In this document: one piece after another, positions 1-9,297 of the stretch
How positions within the stretch are numbered: position 1 is the stretch's first letter
Layout: each line of letters begins with the position of its first letter
From: Sphingobacteriia bacterium
GTDB taxonomy: Bacteria; Bacteroidota; Bacteroidia; NS11-12g; UBA9320
Direction of reading: 5' to 3'
Length of the DNA: 38,216 nt
Assembly (NCBI GenBank): GCA_008080835.1
Contig: VMDK01000030.1
Location: 1-38,216, forward strand
The notes under the pieces: model-generated
The model's database searches: none
What the model saw: only the letters and a program-made list of their open reading frames with translations
Told to the model about the DNA's origin: nothing
Program-made: the position numbers and the translations under genes

Positions 1-1365
1 AACGGTAAGGAGATCACATTTGTAGATACACCGGGTCACGAAGCCTTTACGGCGATGCGTGCTCGTGGAGCGAAAGTGACCGACGTTGTTATCATCGTAA
101 TTGCTGCGGACGATAGCGTGATGCCTCAAACGAAAGAGGCGATCAGCCACGCTCAGGCAGCCGGTGTGCCGATCATCTTCGCATTCAACAAGATTGATAA
201 GGAAGGAGCCAATACGGACAGGATCCGTGAAGAACTTTCTCAAATGAACATTCTCGTTGAAGAATGGGGTGGTAAATATCAGGCTCAGGAGATCTCTGCC
301 AAGAAAGGTCTTCACATAGACGAGCTGCTCGACAAAGTACTTCTCGAAGCGGAAATGCTTGAACTGAAAGCCAATCCGGATAAGAGAGCAAAAGGTACGG
401 TCATGGAGGCGAAACTCGACAAGGGTCGAGGTATCACAGCTTCATTGCTCGTTCAGGAAGGAACCTTGGAAATTGGAGATGCACTGGTTGCAGGGCACCA
501 TTTCTGTCGTGTGAAAGCGATGTTCAATGAGCGTAACAAACCGGTTAAATCTGCCGATCCTTCAACGCCTGTCAATGTGCTCGGTTTCACAACCGCACCA
601 ACTGCGGGTGACGTGTTCCAGGTCATGAGCACAGAAGGTGACGCCAAGGATATTGCAAATAAGAGAACACAACTTCAGCGTGAACAAGGTATACGTGCCA
701 CCAAGCATATCACTCTTGATGAGATCGGTCGTCGATTGGCGGTTGGAAACTTCAAAGAATTGAACATCATCGTGAAAGCAGATGTGGACGGTTCTGCGGA
801 AGCACTTTCTGATGCCTTGCTCAAACTCAGCACCGAGCAGATCCAGGTGAATGTGATCCACAAGTCAGTTGGACAGATCACGGAATCGGATGTGCTACTT
901 GCAAGCGCCTCTGATGCGATCATCGTTGGATTCCAGGTTCGCCCTGCTCCATCCGCAAGAAAGCTTGCCGACAACGAGCAGATCGATATCCGCCATTACA
1001 GTGTGATCTACAAAGCGATCGACGAAGTCAAAGCGGCGATGGAAGGAATGCTTGCCCCGGAATTCGAGGAAAAAGTGACCGGAAACGTCGAAATACGCGA
1101 GACTTTCAAGATCTCCAAAGTGGGAACAATTGCGGGTTGTTATGTCCTTGACGGCAAGATCCAACGCGATAACAAAGTTCGTGTGGTTCGCGAAGGAGTG
1201 GTCGTTTATGAAGGTGAATTCGCTTCACTCAAGCGTTTCAAAGACGACGTCAAAGAAGTCGGGAAAGGCTACGAATGTGGTATCCAGATCAAGAACTACA
1301 ACGATGTGAAAGTTGGAGACATTCTGGAATGCTTCACGGAGGTTGAGGTCAAGGCCAAACTCTGA
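1..1365 (+). CDS. infB: Translation initiation factor IF-2, C-terminal part (5' truncated by window)
   Basis: This is the GTPase that brings initiator fMet-tRNA to the 30S subunit and promotes 50S joining in the cytoplasm. The frame is open from base 1, so the ORF-track start at 55 is only an internal Met. The first visible residues contain the G3 motif DTPGH. The G4 motif NKID and a G5-like SAKKG follow. Downstream come the domain II beta-barrel, the helical linker region and the C-terminal fMet-tRNA-binding domain, ending at TGA. The N-terminal region and the G1/P-loop lie outside the window. It reads in the same direction as fabH, with a gap of about 120 bases. The identification is very secure. 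Confidence 0.97.
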   Translation, partial: NGKEITFVDTPGHEAFTAMRARGAKVTDVVIIVIAADDSVMPQTKEAISHAQAAGVPIIFAFNKIDKEGANTDRIREELSQMNILVEEWGGKYQAQEISAKKGLHIDELLDKVLLEAEMLELKANPDKRAKGTVMEAKLDKGRGITASLLVQEGTLEIGDALVAGHHFCRVKAMFNERNKPVKSADPSTPVNVLGFTTAPTAGDVFQVMSTEGDAKDIANKRTQLQREQGIRATKHITLDEIGRRLAVGNFKELNIIVKADVDGSAEALSDALLKLSTEQIQVNVIHKSVGQITESDVLLASASDAIIVGFQVRPAPSARKLADNEQIDIRHYSVIYKAIDEVKAAMEGMLAPEFEEKVTGNVEIRETFKISKVGTIAGCYVLDGKIQRDNKVRVVREGVVVYEGEFASLKRFKDDVKEVGKGYECGIQIKNYNDVKVGDILECFTEVEVKAKL

Positions 1366-1485
1366 TAAGTATCCTCACCACTTAATTCAATATACCTTTT
1401 TTACCTGCAGGTGATCCGCCTCAAAGTATGCTCAGTGGAAAGGTTCCGTGTGAACTCCATTTCATTTAGTATTTTGCACTGATCA

Positions 1486-2502
1486 ATGAATCACTCTATG
1501 AAGAGAGCAATCATTTCCGGTATGGGTTTCTATGTTCCCGATCATGTGGTCAAGAACGAGGACCTCGAAAAGCTTATGGATACCAACGACGAGTGGATCC
1601 GCGAGCGAACCGGTATACAAGAGCGAAGATGGGTGGAGCCGGGTAGGGATACCACCTCGGGAATGGGTGTCAAAGCTGCCCGCAAAGCAATCGAGAATGC
1701 GGGTAAGGATGTTTCTGATATCGACTTTATCATATTCGCTACGCTAAGTCCGGACTATTATTTCCCCGGACCGGGTGTGCAGGTACAAGAAGCACTTGGA
1801 CTGGATACGATCGGAGCACTTGACGTTCGAAACCAATGTTCAGGATTCGTTTACGGCTTGAGTGTAGCCGACCAATACATCAAAACCGGCATGTATGAGA
1901 ATATACTCGTGATCGGCTCTGAATATCACAGCGGTGGACTTGATAAGACCACCAGAGGACGAGGAGTGAGTGTGATCTTCGGAGATGGTGCAGGAGCTGC
2001 AGTGGTTTCAGCAACAGACGATCCAAACAGGGGAATTCTATCGACGCACTTGCACAGTCAGGGTGTTCACGCAAAAGAATTGGCGCTGATCGGACCTGCC
2101 ACATCGAAGTGGGTGGATCAGATCCTCGAGGAGAATGATCCGGACGATCTTTCCTACTATCCCTACATGAACGGAAATTTCGTGTTCAAACATGCAGTAA
2201 CCAGATTCCCGGAAGTGATCATGGAAGCATTGGAGAAGAACGGCAATACACCACAAGACATCGATCTTCTGGTTCCGCACCAGGCAAATCTTCGTATATC
2301 ACAGTTCGTTCAGCGTACGATGAAGCTCCGCGATGATCAGGTGTATTCCAACATCATGAGATACGGGAATACCACGGCTGCATCGATACCGATAGCACTT
2401 TCTGAAGCTCTCGAAGAGGGTAAAGTGAAAGAAGGAGATCTCGTTTGTATGGCTGCATTCGGTAGCGGATTTACCTGGGCAAGTGCTTTGATCAGATGGT
2501 AA
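1486..2502 (+). CDS. fabH: 3-oxoacyl-ACP synthase III (KASIII, FabH family)
   Basis: The family condenses an acyl-CoA primer with malonyl-ACP to start fatty acid synthesis. The catalytic triad is visible: Cys118 in NQCSGF, His265 in VPHQAN and Asn295 in YGNTTAAS. The 338-residue length is normal. The N-terminal TNDEWIRERTGI segment and the C-terminal AFGSGFTWAS are typical. An alternative ATG four codons downstream (MKRAII) is equally possible. The end overlaps the next gene by 7 bases, which suggests translational coupling to the RimB-like protein. No plsX or rpmF, the usual fabH neighbours, is present here. Specialised KASIII homologues exist, so the exact acyl substrate is not shown by the sequence. 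Confidence 0.92.
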   Translation: MNHSMKRAIISGMGFYVPDHVVKNEDLEKLMDTNDEWIRERTGIQERRWVEPGRDTTSGMGVKAARKAIENAGKDVSDIDFIIFATLSPDYYFPGPGVQVQEALGLDTIGALDVRNQCSGFVYGLSVADQYIKTGMYENILVIGSEYHSGGLDKTTRGRGVSVIFGDGAGAAVVSATDDPNRGILSTHLHSQGVHAKELALIGPATSKWVDQILEENDPDDLSYYPYMNGNFVFKHAVTRFPEVIMEALEKNGNTPQDIDLLVPHQANLRISQFVQRTMKLRDDQVYSNIMRYGNTTAASIPIALSEALEEGKVKEGDLVCMAAFGSGFTWASALIRW

Positions 2503-2957
2503 GAAAGAAGAAGAGGGAAAAGATCGTGATCGGTACCACCGATTTCATTGACATCCCGGATGCCGGTTTGTACGATCTGCCATGCAAGATCGATACCGGA
2601 GCAGAGACGTCATCTATCCATTGTGCGAGGATCCGCATGCGTGAGATCAACGGTGAGGATGTATTGTGCTTTTGGCTTCTCGACAAGAAACACCCTCATT
2701 ATAACCGGAAGGAAATGAGGACCGGAGAGTTCGTTGAAAAGAAGATACGAAGCTCCTTCGGTGACTACGAATTCAGATACCAGGTTAAACTGGACATCCT
2801 TGTGATGGGAAAGAAATTTAAAGCTTCCTTTACATTGTCTCATAGGGAACACATGAAATTCCCGGTATTATTGGGCAAAAGATTTTTAAAGAACAAATTC
2901 ATCGTCGACGTAAGCCGAAAAGATATATCCAAGGAGATCGTCGACTTCTCGAACTAA
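2496..2957 (+). CDS. RimB-like retropepsin-type protease (ATP-dependent zinc protease family, PF05618)
   Basis: This 153-residue protein resembles the family often called ATP-dependent zinc protease or RimB. Members carry an aspartic-protease-like DTGA core, seen here as [12 protein letters not shown] near residues 28-39, followed by a beta-rich body and a hydrophobic PVLLGKRFL segment. Family members commonly sit beside RimK and are thought to act on the glutamate tails that RimK adds to ribosomal protein S6. The start overlaps the end of fabH by 7 bases, and rimK begins 8 bases after the stop, so the three genes look co-translated. The protease versus binding role in this organism is inferred from gene context. 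Confidence 0.8.
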   Translation: MVRKKKREKIVIGTTDFIDIPDAGLYDLPCKIDTGAETSSIHCARIRMREINGEDVLCFWLLDKKHPHYNRKEMRTGEFVEKKIRSSFGDYEFRYQVKLDILVMGKKFKASFTLSHREHMKFPVLLGKRFLKNKFIVDVSRKDISKEIVDFSN

Positions 2958-2965
2958 TACAAGAA

Positions 2966-3877
2966 ATGAGAATAGCTGTACTTTCAAGAAAAGCATCACT
3001 GTATTCAACACGTCGCCTCATCGAAGCCGCTCGCGAACGCGGACACGAAGCCGAAGTGATCAACCACGCCAAGTGCTACATGGCTCTGAAGGGTAAGAAC
3101 CCGCATATTTACGTAGGAGATCATATGATCGAAGGCATAGACGCCATCATCCCTCGCATTGGTGCCAGCGTAACATTCTATGGATCATCGATCATACGTC
3201 AGTTTGAAATGCAGAAGATATTCACTACGCTGAGTTCTCTCGCGCTGGTTCGCTCCAGAGATAAACTGCGCAGTCTTCAGATACTCACTCGAGCAGGAGT
3301 GGAGACCCCACGCACGGCTTTCGCGAAATATCCGGGAGACATCAAGAATCTGCTGAAACTGGTCGGTGGAGCACCGTTGGTGATCAAACTGTTGGAGAGT
3401 ACTCAGGGGAAAGGTGTGGTGCTCGCGGAAACACAAAAGGCCGCCCAGTCTGTTATCGAGGCTTTTTACGGCTTGGAAGCGAACATCATCGTCCAGGAAT
3501 TCATCAAAGAGGCCAAGGCGGAAGATATCAGAGCCTTTGTGGTGGATGGTAAAGTTGTAGGAGCGATGAAGCGAGTCGGGCAACCGGGTGAATTCCGAAG
3601 TAACCTGCATAAAGGCGGTAAAGCCGAGGCAGTGAAACTCACGAGAAAGGAGCAGTCCAGAGCGATCAAAGCTGCCAAGAGTCTCAACCTGGCAGTTGCC
3701 GGTGTGGACTTGTTGCGTTCAGCGCGCGGACCACTCGTGATCGAGGTGAACTCTTCTCCCGGGTTGGAAGGTATAGAGATGGCCACCGGAAAAAATATCG
3801 CCGGCGATATCATTCAATACATCGAACGTGGCATTAGCCAGTCGGATCGCAAGAAAAAGGATAAGATTGGTGTTTAA
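2966..3877 (+). CDS. rimK: RimK-type alpha-L-glutamate ligase (ATP-grasp)
   Basis: The family adds glutamate residues to the C-terminus of ribosomal protein S6, or makes related gamma/alpha-glutamyl or poly-glutamate products, using ATP. The 303-residue length and the pre-ATP-grasp N-terminal domain (MRIAVLSRK) fit. Lysine-containing nucleotide-binding strands ([15 protein letters not shown]), the VQEFI hinge, [10 protein letters not shown] and the metal-binding [12 protein letters not shown] near the C-terminus are all visible. It follows the RimB-like gene with an 8-base gap. The stop lies 2 bases from the convergent M49-like gene, so no separate terminator fits between them. S6 itself is not in the window, so its role as substrate is inferred. 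Confidence 0.9.
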   Translation: MRIAVLSRKASLYSTRRLIEAARERGHEAEVINHAKCYMALKGKNPHIYVGDHMIEGIDAIIPRIGASVTFYGSSIIRQFEMQKIFTTLSSLALVRSRDKLRSLQILTRAGVETPRTAFAKYPGDIKNLLKLVGGAPLVIKLLESTQGKGVVLAETQKAAQSVIEAFYGLEANIIVQEFIKEAKAEDIRAFVVDGKVVGAMKRVGQPGEFRSNLHKGGKAEAVKLTRKEQSRAIKAAKSLNLAVAGVDLLRSARGPLVIEVNSSPGLEGIEMATGKNIAGDIIQYIERGISQSDRKKKDKIGV

Positions 3878-3879
3878 GC

Positions 3880-5532
3880 CTATTCGAGTCCCAAGGTGCT
3901 GATACCTTGATCGAAGACGATATCTACCGGGATACCCTGCTCGTTCAGGCGATCTAGATCAGCCTGAAGATCATCGGGAACCAAGCCCATTTCATCCATC
4001 AGCTTTTGAACGCCCTCGGCGTCTCCATCACCTTGTAAAGTGATGATGAGTGCACTCAGATCATTCATAGCCTTTTGCATGTTCTCCATGTTCACACGAT
4101 AGGTGCCGTTCTCATATTCGAAAGCTCCTTTTTCGCGGAAATAGTTGAACCGGACCATATTGGCTTTCCCGTGCGCACTGCTCGCACCAAATCGCACGGA
4201 GCGGAAAATACTGGCCAGGAAGGTGACATAATTGTCCATCAGTTCGCCTTCAGCAATATGCCCGTTCTCGCGTAAATAAGTGACCATATACAAACCCAGA
4301 ATGTCTGCTTTCCCTTCTTCCAGAGGAGAATGCAGTGCTTGGAGTGCCTGCTTCACTTTACGGCCGTCCAGGGTGTACTTGATACCGAGACCGTGAGCAA
4401 CCTCATGAAACATGGTATTGGCAAAGAATGCATCGAAAGTGATATGCTCACGTTGCGACGAATCGATCAAGACATCCGCAATAGGCACCAGAATGTGGTC
4501 GAACTTGGCTTTCATCGCGTTCTTGAGCTGTGAGCGACGAGTGCCATATGTAGTTTGAAGCTCTTCGTCGTTCGGAAGGTTCACTGCAATGGTTTTGGAA
4601 CCGGCATTACAGTCTCCTGCATAATACACGACATCGTAGGCATTTAGCTGAGATTCGCTACCCGGCGACTCCTTTTTGTACTCAGCGGGAACCGGAAGGG
4701 AATTCTGCAGTTCCGGCAGGAAATCGGCATATCTTGCCAAACGCTCACTCCATGCTTTGTCTTTTATAAGGACATAGGACTCATATGAAGTTCGTGCGTT
4801 GTAGATCTTGTCTTCGTAGTTCTCGATCGGACCGATGATGATATCAATTCCGTTGTCCTCCATCTTCAACCAGGCGATGTCGCTCGCTGTGAAGTCGTCC
4901 GTTAAGAGAGCATCTGCGCGAAGAGTGAGATAATTCTTGAGTGCTTCATTTGCACAGATCTCAGCCGCTGCTTTAAGGTGATCTGAAGCTTCCTGCAATT
5001 GATCTGAAAAGAACTCGTGGTAAGGAATGGTATACAAGGCACCTGCGCTGTCTCGTCGCACCATGCTATACTGTCCAAAACTATCGATACCGGCAGCTGC
5101 GATCTCTGAGCGAGTAACGTCAGACGGGTACATATTTGCACCCAGTGGCTTCTCTCCGACGCCATCTACAAATGACGCATCCCCGTTCAATCGATCCCAG
5201 GGACCGTAGTTTATCGTTGCGAATGCTCCGATCTTTTCATCCAACTCGGAGAGTAATGCACTCTTGTCGCCATAGGCTTGAACCCAAAACAAGTCGTCCA
5301 TAATGGCAGCTGCTTTGATCAAATGTGGTAGCATTTGTCGCTCATAATCTGCCAAATTCGAAAGGTCCGAAGTGAGCTTCACTTCTACGTATTTATCGAG
5401 TGACCGTTGTATCGGGTTCACTTCCTCAGAGCTTATGTCATCGGAATCGTCCTGATGATCGGTCTTCTTTTCACAAGCGCTGAACATCAGCGTAAGTGAG
5501 ACTGCAGATGCAAGTAGGTATCTCATTTTCAT
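3880..5532 (-). CDS. M49-like (dipeptidyl-peptidase III family) zinc metallopeptidase lipoprotein
   Basis: The ORF track begins at 5598, but I chose the ATG at 5532. From there the protein starts MKMRYLLASAVSLTLMFSAC, a lipoprotein signal peptide with a lipobox Cys. This start also removes the overlap with the upstream gene and follows a TAAATTTG -7 box. The zinc site is HEVAH (His376-His380) with a downstream EEGKAD segment supplying the third ligand, the layout of family M49. Most dipeptidyl-peptidases III carry a hexapeptide HExxGH. The pentapeptide form is less common but known in bacterial and plant members. Length is 550 residues. It probably acts in the periplasm on short peptides. The stop is TAG, followed one codon later by TAA. 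Confidence 0.78.
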   Translation of the reverse strand: MKMRYLLASAVSLTLMFSACEKKTDHQDDSDDISSEEVNPIQRSLDKYVEVKLTSDLSNLADYERQMLPHLIKAAAIMDDLFWVQAYGDKSALLSELDEKIGAFATINYGPWDRLNGDASFVDGVGEKPLGANMYPSDVTRSEIAAAGIDSFGQYSMVRRDSAGALYTIPYHEFFSDQLQEASDHLKAAAEICANEALKNYLTLRADALLTDDFTASDIAWLKMEDNGIDIIIGPIENYEDKIYNARTSYESYVLIKDKAWSERLARYADFLPELQNSLPVPAEYKKESPGSESQLNAYDVVYYAGDCNAGSKTIAVNLPNDEELQTTYGTRRSQLKNAMKAKFDHILVPIADVLIDSSQREHITFDAFFANTMFHEVAHGLGIKYTLDGRKVKQALQALHSPLEEGKADILGLYMVTYLRENGHIAEGELMDNYVTFLASIFRSVRFGASSAHGKANMVRFNYFREKGAFEYENGTYRVNMENMQKAMNDLSALIITLQGDGDAEGVQKLMDEMGLVPDDLQADLDRLNEQGIPVDIVFDQGISTLGLE

Positions 5533-5541
5533 AACAGTTGC

Positions 5542-5549
5542 CAAATTTA
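5542..5549 (-). promoter_or_regulatory. -7 promoter box (TAAATTTG) for the M49-like gene
   Basis: Read on the minus strand this is a perfect match to the Bacteroidota TAnnTTTG -7 element. It ends only 9 bases before the chosen ATG, so the transcript would have a very short leader. I see no convincing -33 TTG at the usual spacing. Confidence 0.4.
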
Positions 5550-5560
5550 ATGAACTCGGC

Positions 5561-5929
5561 TCATCCGTTCTCGTCATTTGAAACTTCGTTTCGTTCAATG
5601 GCCCGTTCTGTTCGAATGAATAGCCGAATGACCAACAGGATGAGCATACCTATGGAAGTCATAGCTTCCACAAATTCGCTCTCAATGGATAGATAGGCCA
5701 TGACCACTCCGACCGGAATCAGGATGAAGCCTAATTGCAGCATTTCATTCGCGGCGTAGAGCTGTGAAAATGCCCAGTTGGTTTCGTTTTTCATGGATTT
5801 TGGAGTTCGATAACCGTACAAGTGATTGACCGATTTTGGTGGACGCTTTTTCAGGATGAACCCGAATACGATGAATATCACCCCGACCATTACGGGAAGT
5901 CCAGTGAGAATTTCCTTGACCATATTCAT
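5561..5929 (-). CDS. SdpI-family integral membrane protein
   Basis: The protein has hydrophobic segments around LPVMVGVIFIVFGFIL, LGFILIPVGVVMAYL and IGMLILLVIRLFI. Between the first two lies the characteristic YGYRTPKSMKNETNWAFSQ stretch of the SdpI family, whose founding Bacillus member gives immunity to the SdpC toxin. In most bacteria the function is unknown, and no toxin gene is nearby. I chose the ATG at 5929 (MNMVKEI) over the track start at 5959, because the added residues are polar and unlike the family; 5923 is also possible. It lies upstream of the M49-like gene on the same strand with a 28-base gap that holds that gene's own -7 box. Confidence 0.72.
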   Translation of the reverse strand: MNMVKEILTGLPVMVGVIFIVFGFILKKRPPKSVNHLYGYRTPKSMKNETNWAFSQLYAANEMLQLGFILIPVGVVMAYLSIESEFVEAMTSIGMLILLVIRLFIRTERAIERNEVSNDENG

Positions 5930-6090
5930 GAATAATTGAGCTTGCGAAGCTAAGACCATTTGCAGGAGTCTCTTGCAACATTCTCAATGAGCAAGCGCAA
6001 CAATTGCCAGAGATCCATGCGTTAAAATTGCAGAACCGCTTCGTTTGAAGACAGAACTGCTGTTCCTTTGAATACAAGAAAATTCCGGAT

Positions 6091-7473
6091 ATGAAGATCC
6101 TGCGCAGAATCCTTTTGATATTGCTGATCGTTGTGATCGCTGCATTTTTCTGGCTGAATGCAAATATATTTCCGCCAATCAGCGGTTATGGTTCGAAGAA
6201 CTTATGCTCGGCGATCTATCTGCAGCACAGAGAGGCTTCAAGGGTCATTCAGGAGGAGTTCAGCACATTTCCACTTTCGCTGGGAAAGTTCACACATGAT
6301 CCGGAGGATTCATCTACATATGGCTCGGTCTTGGGCTTTGCAGGTCGAAAGACCATTTACCGAAAGGGATGCGGATGTACTATTGTCAATGATATCACCG
6401 AAGAGGAGCTAAGGGCTCAAAAATTCGACATTCCAAAGCCCGAACACGGCGATATGGAACAGCTCCCCTGGCCGGTTGGAGAACTCATCGCTGACAGCAT
6501 TCCTTCACATATTGATACCGGAGCCTTGAGTGAAGTCATGGACAAGGTAATGAGCATCACCAAGGAAGATGGGGTCACTAAATACACCCTTGCGTCATTG
6601 GTCATATACGACGGTCAGATCGTTGCCGAGCGATACACCGAAGGATTTGACAAGAATACCGTAATGTTGGGTTGGTCCATCTCCAAATCACTCATCGCAG
6701 CAATGATCGGAGCCCTTGAATATCAACAGCTTATAGATATTTACGAACCTGCTCCTGTCCCCGAATGGAAAGGAACGGAGAAGGAGCGTATCACCATTCG
6801 TCACTTGTTGCAGCAAACCTCCGGATTGGACTATACGGAGATCTACGACAAACCCAGCAGTGTGGTACAGATGCTTTTTAGCGAAGGGGATATGGCGGCA
6901 TATACTGCAGGCTTGGATCTCATCTATGAACCGGGCGCGGTTTACAATTATTCCGGGGGGAACACCAATATCCTGAGCCGGATCATTCGACACACCGTTG
7001 GCGAGGATGAGTATCAGGCTTTTCCTTTCGAGCAGTTCTTTCACCGCATCAATGCCTACAGTTTCATTCTGGAACCTGATGCCTCTGGAACCTATGTGGG
7101 CTCTTCGTACAGTTATGCTACCGCGCGGGATTTTGCTCGTTTTGGACTGTTGTTGTACAACAATGGCGTTTGGGAGGGGGAGCGCATCCTTCCAGAAAAC
7201 TGGGTAGAGGAAGCAACTACCCCGGTTCCGGCCGATCCCAGGGAACATTACGGGTACCAGCTTTGGTTGAACGGTTACTCGGATTCTACGAAAAGCTCTC
7301 GATGGTATCCCGACGTTTCGGAGGATATGTTCTTCGCCGATGGATATAATGGGCAGGATATCTTCGTAATACCCTCCAAAAAGCTGGTTGTTGTGCGCCT
7401 TGGACTTCAGGTGATGGACGAAAATGCCTTCCTCAGGGGTGTGATCCAAACCGTTCAAGATGGCGTGGATTAG
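6091..7473 (+). CDS. Membrane-anchored serine hydrolase (class C beta-lactamase / penicillin-binding-like fold)
   Basis: The 460-residue protein has an N-terminal membrane anchor (ILLILLIVVIAAFFWL) and a roughly 100-residue linker with several Cys (CGC). A beta-lactamase-family domain follows. The nucleophile motif SxxK is SISK at Ser196-Lys199, with a later YNYSGGN segment as the YxN-like element and a C-terminal FADGYNGQDIFVIP strand. Members include esterases, D-amino-acid peptidases and carboxypeptidases, so the name does not imply antibiotic resistance. It is transcribed divergently from the SdpI gene. The stop is TAG with another in-frame TAG two codons later. The substrate cannot be told from the sequence. 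Confidence 0.85.
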   Translation: MKILRRILLILLIVVIAAFFWLNANIFPPISGYGSKNLCSAIYLQHREASRVIQEEFSTFPLSLGKFTHDPEDSSTYGSVLGFAGRKTIYRKGCGCTIVNDITEEELRAQKFDIPKPEHGDMEQLPWPVGELIADSIPSHIDTGALSEVMDKVMSITKEDGVTKYTLASLVIYDGQIVAERYTEGFDKNTVMLGWSISKSLIAAMIGALEYQQLIDIYEPAPVPEWKGTEKERITIRHLLQQTSGLDYTEIYDKPSSVVQMLFSEGDMAAYTAGLDLIYEPGAVYNYSGGNTNILSRIIRHTVGEDEYQAFPFEQFFHRINAYSFILEPDASGTYVGSSYSYATARDFARFGLLLYNNGVWEGERILPENWVEEATTPVPADPREHYGYQLWLNGYSDSTKSSRWYPDVSEDMFFADGYNGQDIFVIPSKKLVVVRLGLQVMDENAFLRGVIQTVQDGVD

Positions 7474-7617
7474 TCGAAATAGCGCTTGATATTCTGTCGC
7501 GAATGTCAGAATATTTTACAGCTAGTACATGGAATGTGCGAAAACTAAGGGCTTGTGAGTCCTTGATCCAGCATCATTCAGGCTAATTTTCGAAACCAAT
7601 AATAAAACATATCTGCA

Positions 7618-8511
7618 ATGAGATATCTATTCATTCTTGTCGCGCTTTCACTTTCTATTTACTCAAATGCTCAAAGTTGGTCTCAGCTTGGTGCTGATAT
7701 CGATGGAGATGCAACTGGTCACGAGAGTGGTCACTCTGTAGCAATTAGTGAAGATGGATTTACAGTGGCTGTGGGTGCTCCATACGACAACCCAAACAAA
7801 GGACAAGTAAAGATCTTCAGGTTTAAATCCGGGTCTTGGACACAAATTGGAAGCACAATTGGTAGTACCGGAGGGGCCAACTCCGGCTGGTCCATATCAT
7901 TGAGCGATAATGGAAACATTGTTGCCATCGGTGCACGCGGCAACGATGGTGGAGGTAGCCTTTCTGGACATGTACGTGTCTATCAATATAGCGGTGGCAG
8001 TTGGACTCTGCTAGGCTCAGGTATAGACGGAGCGGCTTCCGGTGATTTGAATGGTACTTCTGTTTCATTAAGTAGCGATGGAATGAAACTGGCAACAGGA
8101 GCACCGGGCGTCGGCACAGACAGGGGCCATGCAAGGGTTTATGAATATAGTGGTGGCAGCTGGTCACTCATCGGTTCCGATATTGATGGTGAGGCAAACA
8201 ACGATGACAGTGGTACTTCTGTTGCATTAAGCGGAGATGGAAACACGGTGATCGTAGGCGCTCCTTCCAATACAAGTGCAGCTGGCCACGCACGTGTCTA
8301 CAGTACTTGTGGTGAAGCTCCAAGTATCATAGTCTATTTCCGTCCTTCCGGAAACGGCGAGACCAATATTTCTACGGAAGGTGGATCTGACGGATCTATT
8401 CGTACCTTACTGATCGGTGGAACTGCTCCATATACCTACACTTGGACCGGTCCGACAAGCGTCAGTGGAGACAGCGGTACAGGTCTTACGGAAGGTTCGT
8501 ACTACCTGTAG
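7618..8511 (+). CDS. Secreted FG-GAP-like/SprB-like repeat protein, cut by in-frame TAG
   Basis: A signal peptide (MRYLFILVALSLSIYSNAQ) leads into four similar beta-propeller-like repeats. Each has the pattern SGxSVALSxDGxxVAVGAP followed by GHARVYxYSGGSWxxIGS. After a Cys-containing linker comes a half SprB-type repeat (GGTAPYTYTWTGP). The ORF stops at TAG in the middle of the expected strand ...GSYYL, but the same frame continues after the stop with VTGVHGCEG, as in other SprB repeats, until TGA at 8584-8586. So the natural product is probably 24-25 residues longer, or the gene is broken. No type IX C-terminal sorting domain is visible, so the protein may be a truncated remnant of a larger adhesin. 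Role: cell-surface or secreted, otherwise unknown. Confidence 0.7.
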   Translation: MRYLFILVALSLSIYSNAQSWSQLGADIDGDATGHESGHSVAISEDGFTVAVGAPYDNPNKGQVKIFRFKSGSWTQIGSTIGSTGGANSGWSISLSDNGNIVAIGARGNDGGGSLSGHVRVYQYSGGSWTLLGSGIDGAASGDLNGTSVSLSSDGMKLATGAPGVGTDRGHARVYEYSGGSWSLIGSDIDGEANNDDSGTSVALSGDGNTVIVGAPSNTSAAGHARVYSTCGEAPSIIVYFRPSGNGETNISTEGGSDGSIRTLLIGGTAPYTYTWTGPTSVSGDSGTGLTEGSYYL

Positions 8512-8617
8512 GTAACAGGGGTGCATGGATGTGAGGGATCAGGAGGTCCTTGGTACCTGAGTGAGCCATTACCAATTCCGGATTGATAACAGATTATCTG
8601 GATCTGTTTAGGTCCAA

Positions 8618-8634
8618 CCTCACTCACGGTGAGG
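8618..8634 (+). other. Small stem-loop before the terminator
   Basis: CCTCAC and GTGAGG form a 6-bp stem with a 5-base loop immediately before the strong terminator. It has no T tract of its own. Confidence 0.35.
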
Positions 8635-8639
8635 AATAA

Positions 8640-8671
8640 AAAAAAGAGGTGCTGACAAGCACCTCTTTTTT
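8640..8671 (+). terminator. Bidirectional intrinsic terminator
   Basis: GAGGTGCT and AGCACCTC form a perfect 8-bp stem around a GACA loop. Runs of A on the left and T on the right extend the pairing, so it can terminate transcription in both directions. It lies between the repeat-protein gene (+) and the convergent di-iron protein gene (-). Confidence 0.9.
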
Positions 8672-8739
8672 GTTAGATCAGTTTTGCTGACCTAGTCAGT
8701 TTAGGTGATTCCATTCAAATGGGTAATTCATCCAAGCCA

Positions 8740-9243
8740 TTATCTCTTCCCCAACTTTCTTTCCAACTCCACAGCTGAAGGAAACAGGAAATTATTCTCG
8801 ATATAGGTGTGCAGATGCAACTTGTTGTCGAACTCTTTCAGGCGTTTAAACAAGCCTTGCACCAGTTTATGAGCACTCTCGGGAGCCTGGTACTTATTGG
8901 TCAAATTGTACAATAGTCTGAAATCTCGGCTCGAGCGGATATGCTCCGATTCCATCATAGAAATGGTCTTGGTGATACTCCCAAATGCCGGTGCAACCAT
9001 ATCGATCTCATTCCGGTCGAGATTTCGGATATACGGGAATAGCGCCAATTCCTCCTTCATCATATGGTCGAGCTGTTCCACTGAAATGCTCTTCCAGAGA
9101 TATTTCAACTCTTCGATATCGCAATCACCTTCTTTGCATACCTCCTCAGCTTGGGTGCACATACCCGACAAAGTTGGAATGGCATTCTTCACGTACGTGT
9201 GATGGGTGTTCTCTACATGGTCGGTCAAGGCTGTGAGCGACAT
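8740..9243 (-). CDS. Ric/ScdA-type di-iron (hemerythrin-like) protein, C-terminal domain fragment
   Basis: This is the helical hemerythrin-like domain of the iron-sulfur cluster repair family (YtfE/ScdA/Ric). It has His-rich helices including DHVENTHH, LDHMMKEE, ESEHIRSS and KLHLHTYIENNFLFP that supply the di-iron ligands. Family proteins repair Fe-S clusters after nitrosative or oxidative stress. The ORF track splits the gene: the N-terminal ScdA_N domain lies upstream at 9298-9498 in the same reading frame, separated by one TAG at 9298-9300. The intervening frame reads through a plausible linker ending PPDFENMSLTALTDH. The Met at 9243 is therefore probably internal rather than a native start. 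Confidence 0.8.
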   Translation of the reverse strand: MSLTALTDHVENTHHTYVKNAIPTLSGMCTQAEEVCKEGDCDIEELKYLWKSISVEQLDHMMKEELALFPYIRNLDRNEIDMVAPAFGSITKTISMMESEHIRSSRDFRLLYNLTNKYQAPESAHKLVQGLFKRLKEFDNKLHLHTYIENNFLFPSAVELERKLGKR

Positions 9244-9297
9244 GTTCTCGAAATCCGGAGGACGGATAGGTGCCTCAGATAATCGGGATAGTCGGAT

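Noticed and set aside
1402-1411. Palindrome ACCTGCAGGT in the infB-fabH gap.
   Set aside because: Ten bases with no T tract after it (T run is before it on the plus strand) and no repeat copy seen; too short to support a role.
5939-5952. Inverted repeat AGCTT-GCG-AAGCT near the SdpI start.
   Set aside because: Only five bases per arm, without other copies in the window.
6688-7458. Minus-strand ORF of 256 aa.
   Set aside because: It lies wholly antisense to the serine hydrolase gene, with no family motif.
6091-7473. Antibiotic-resistance beta-lactamase.
   Set aside because: The SxxK family includes many esterases and peptidases; the membrane anchor and long linker do not fit a dedicated class C beta-lactamase.
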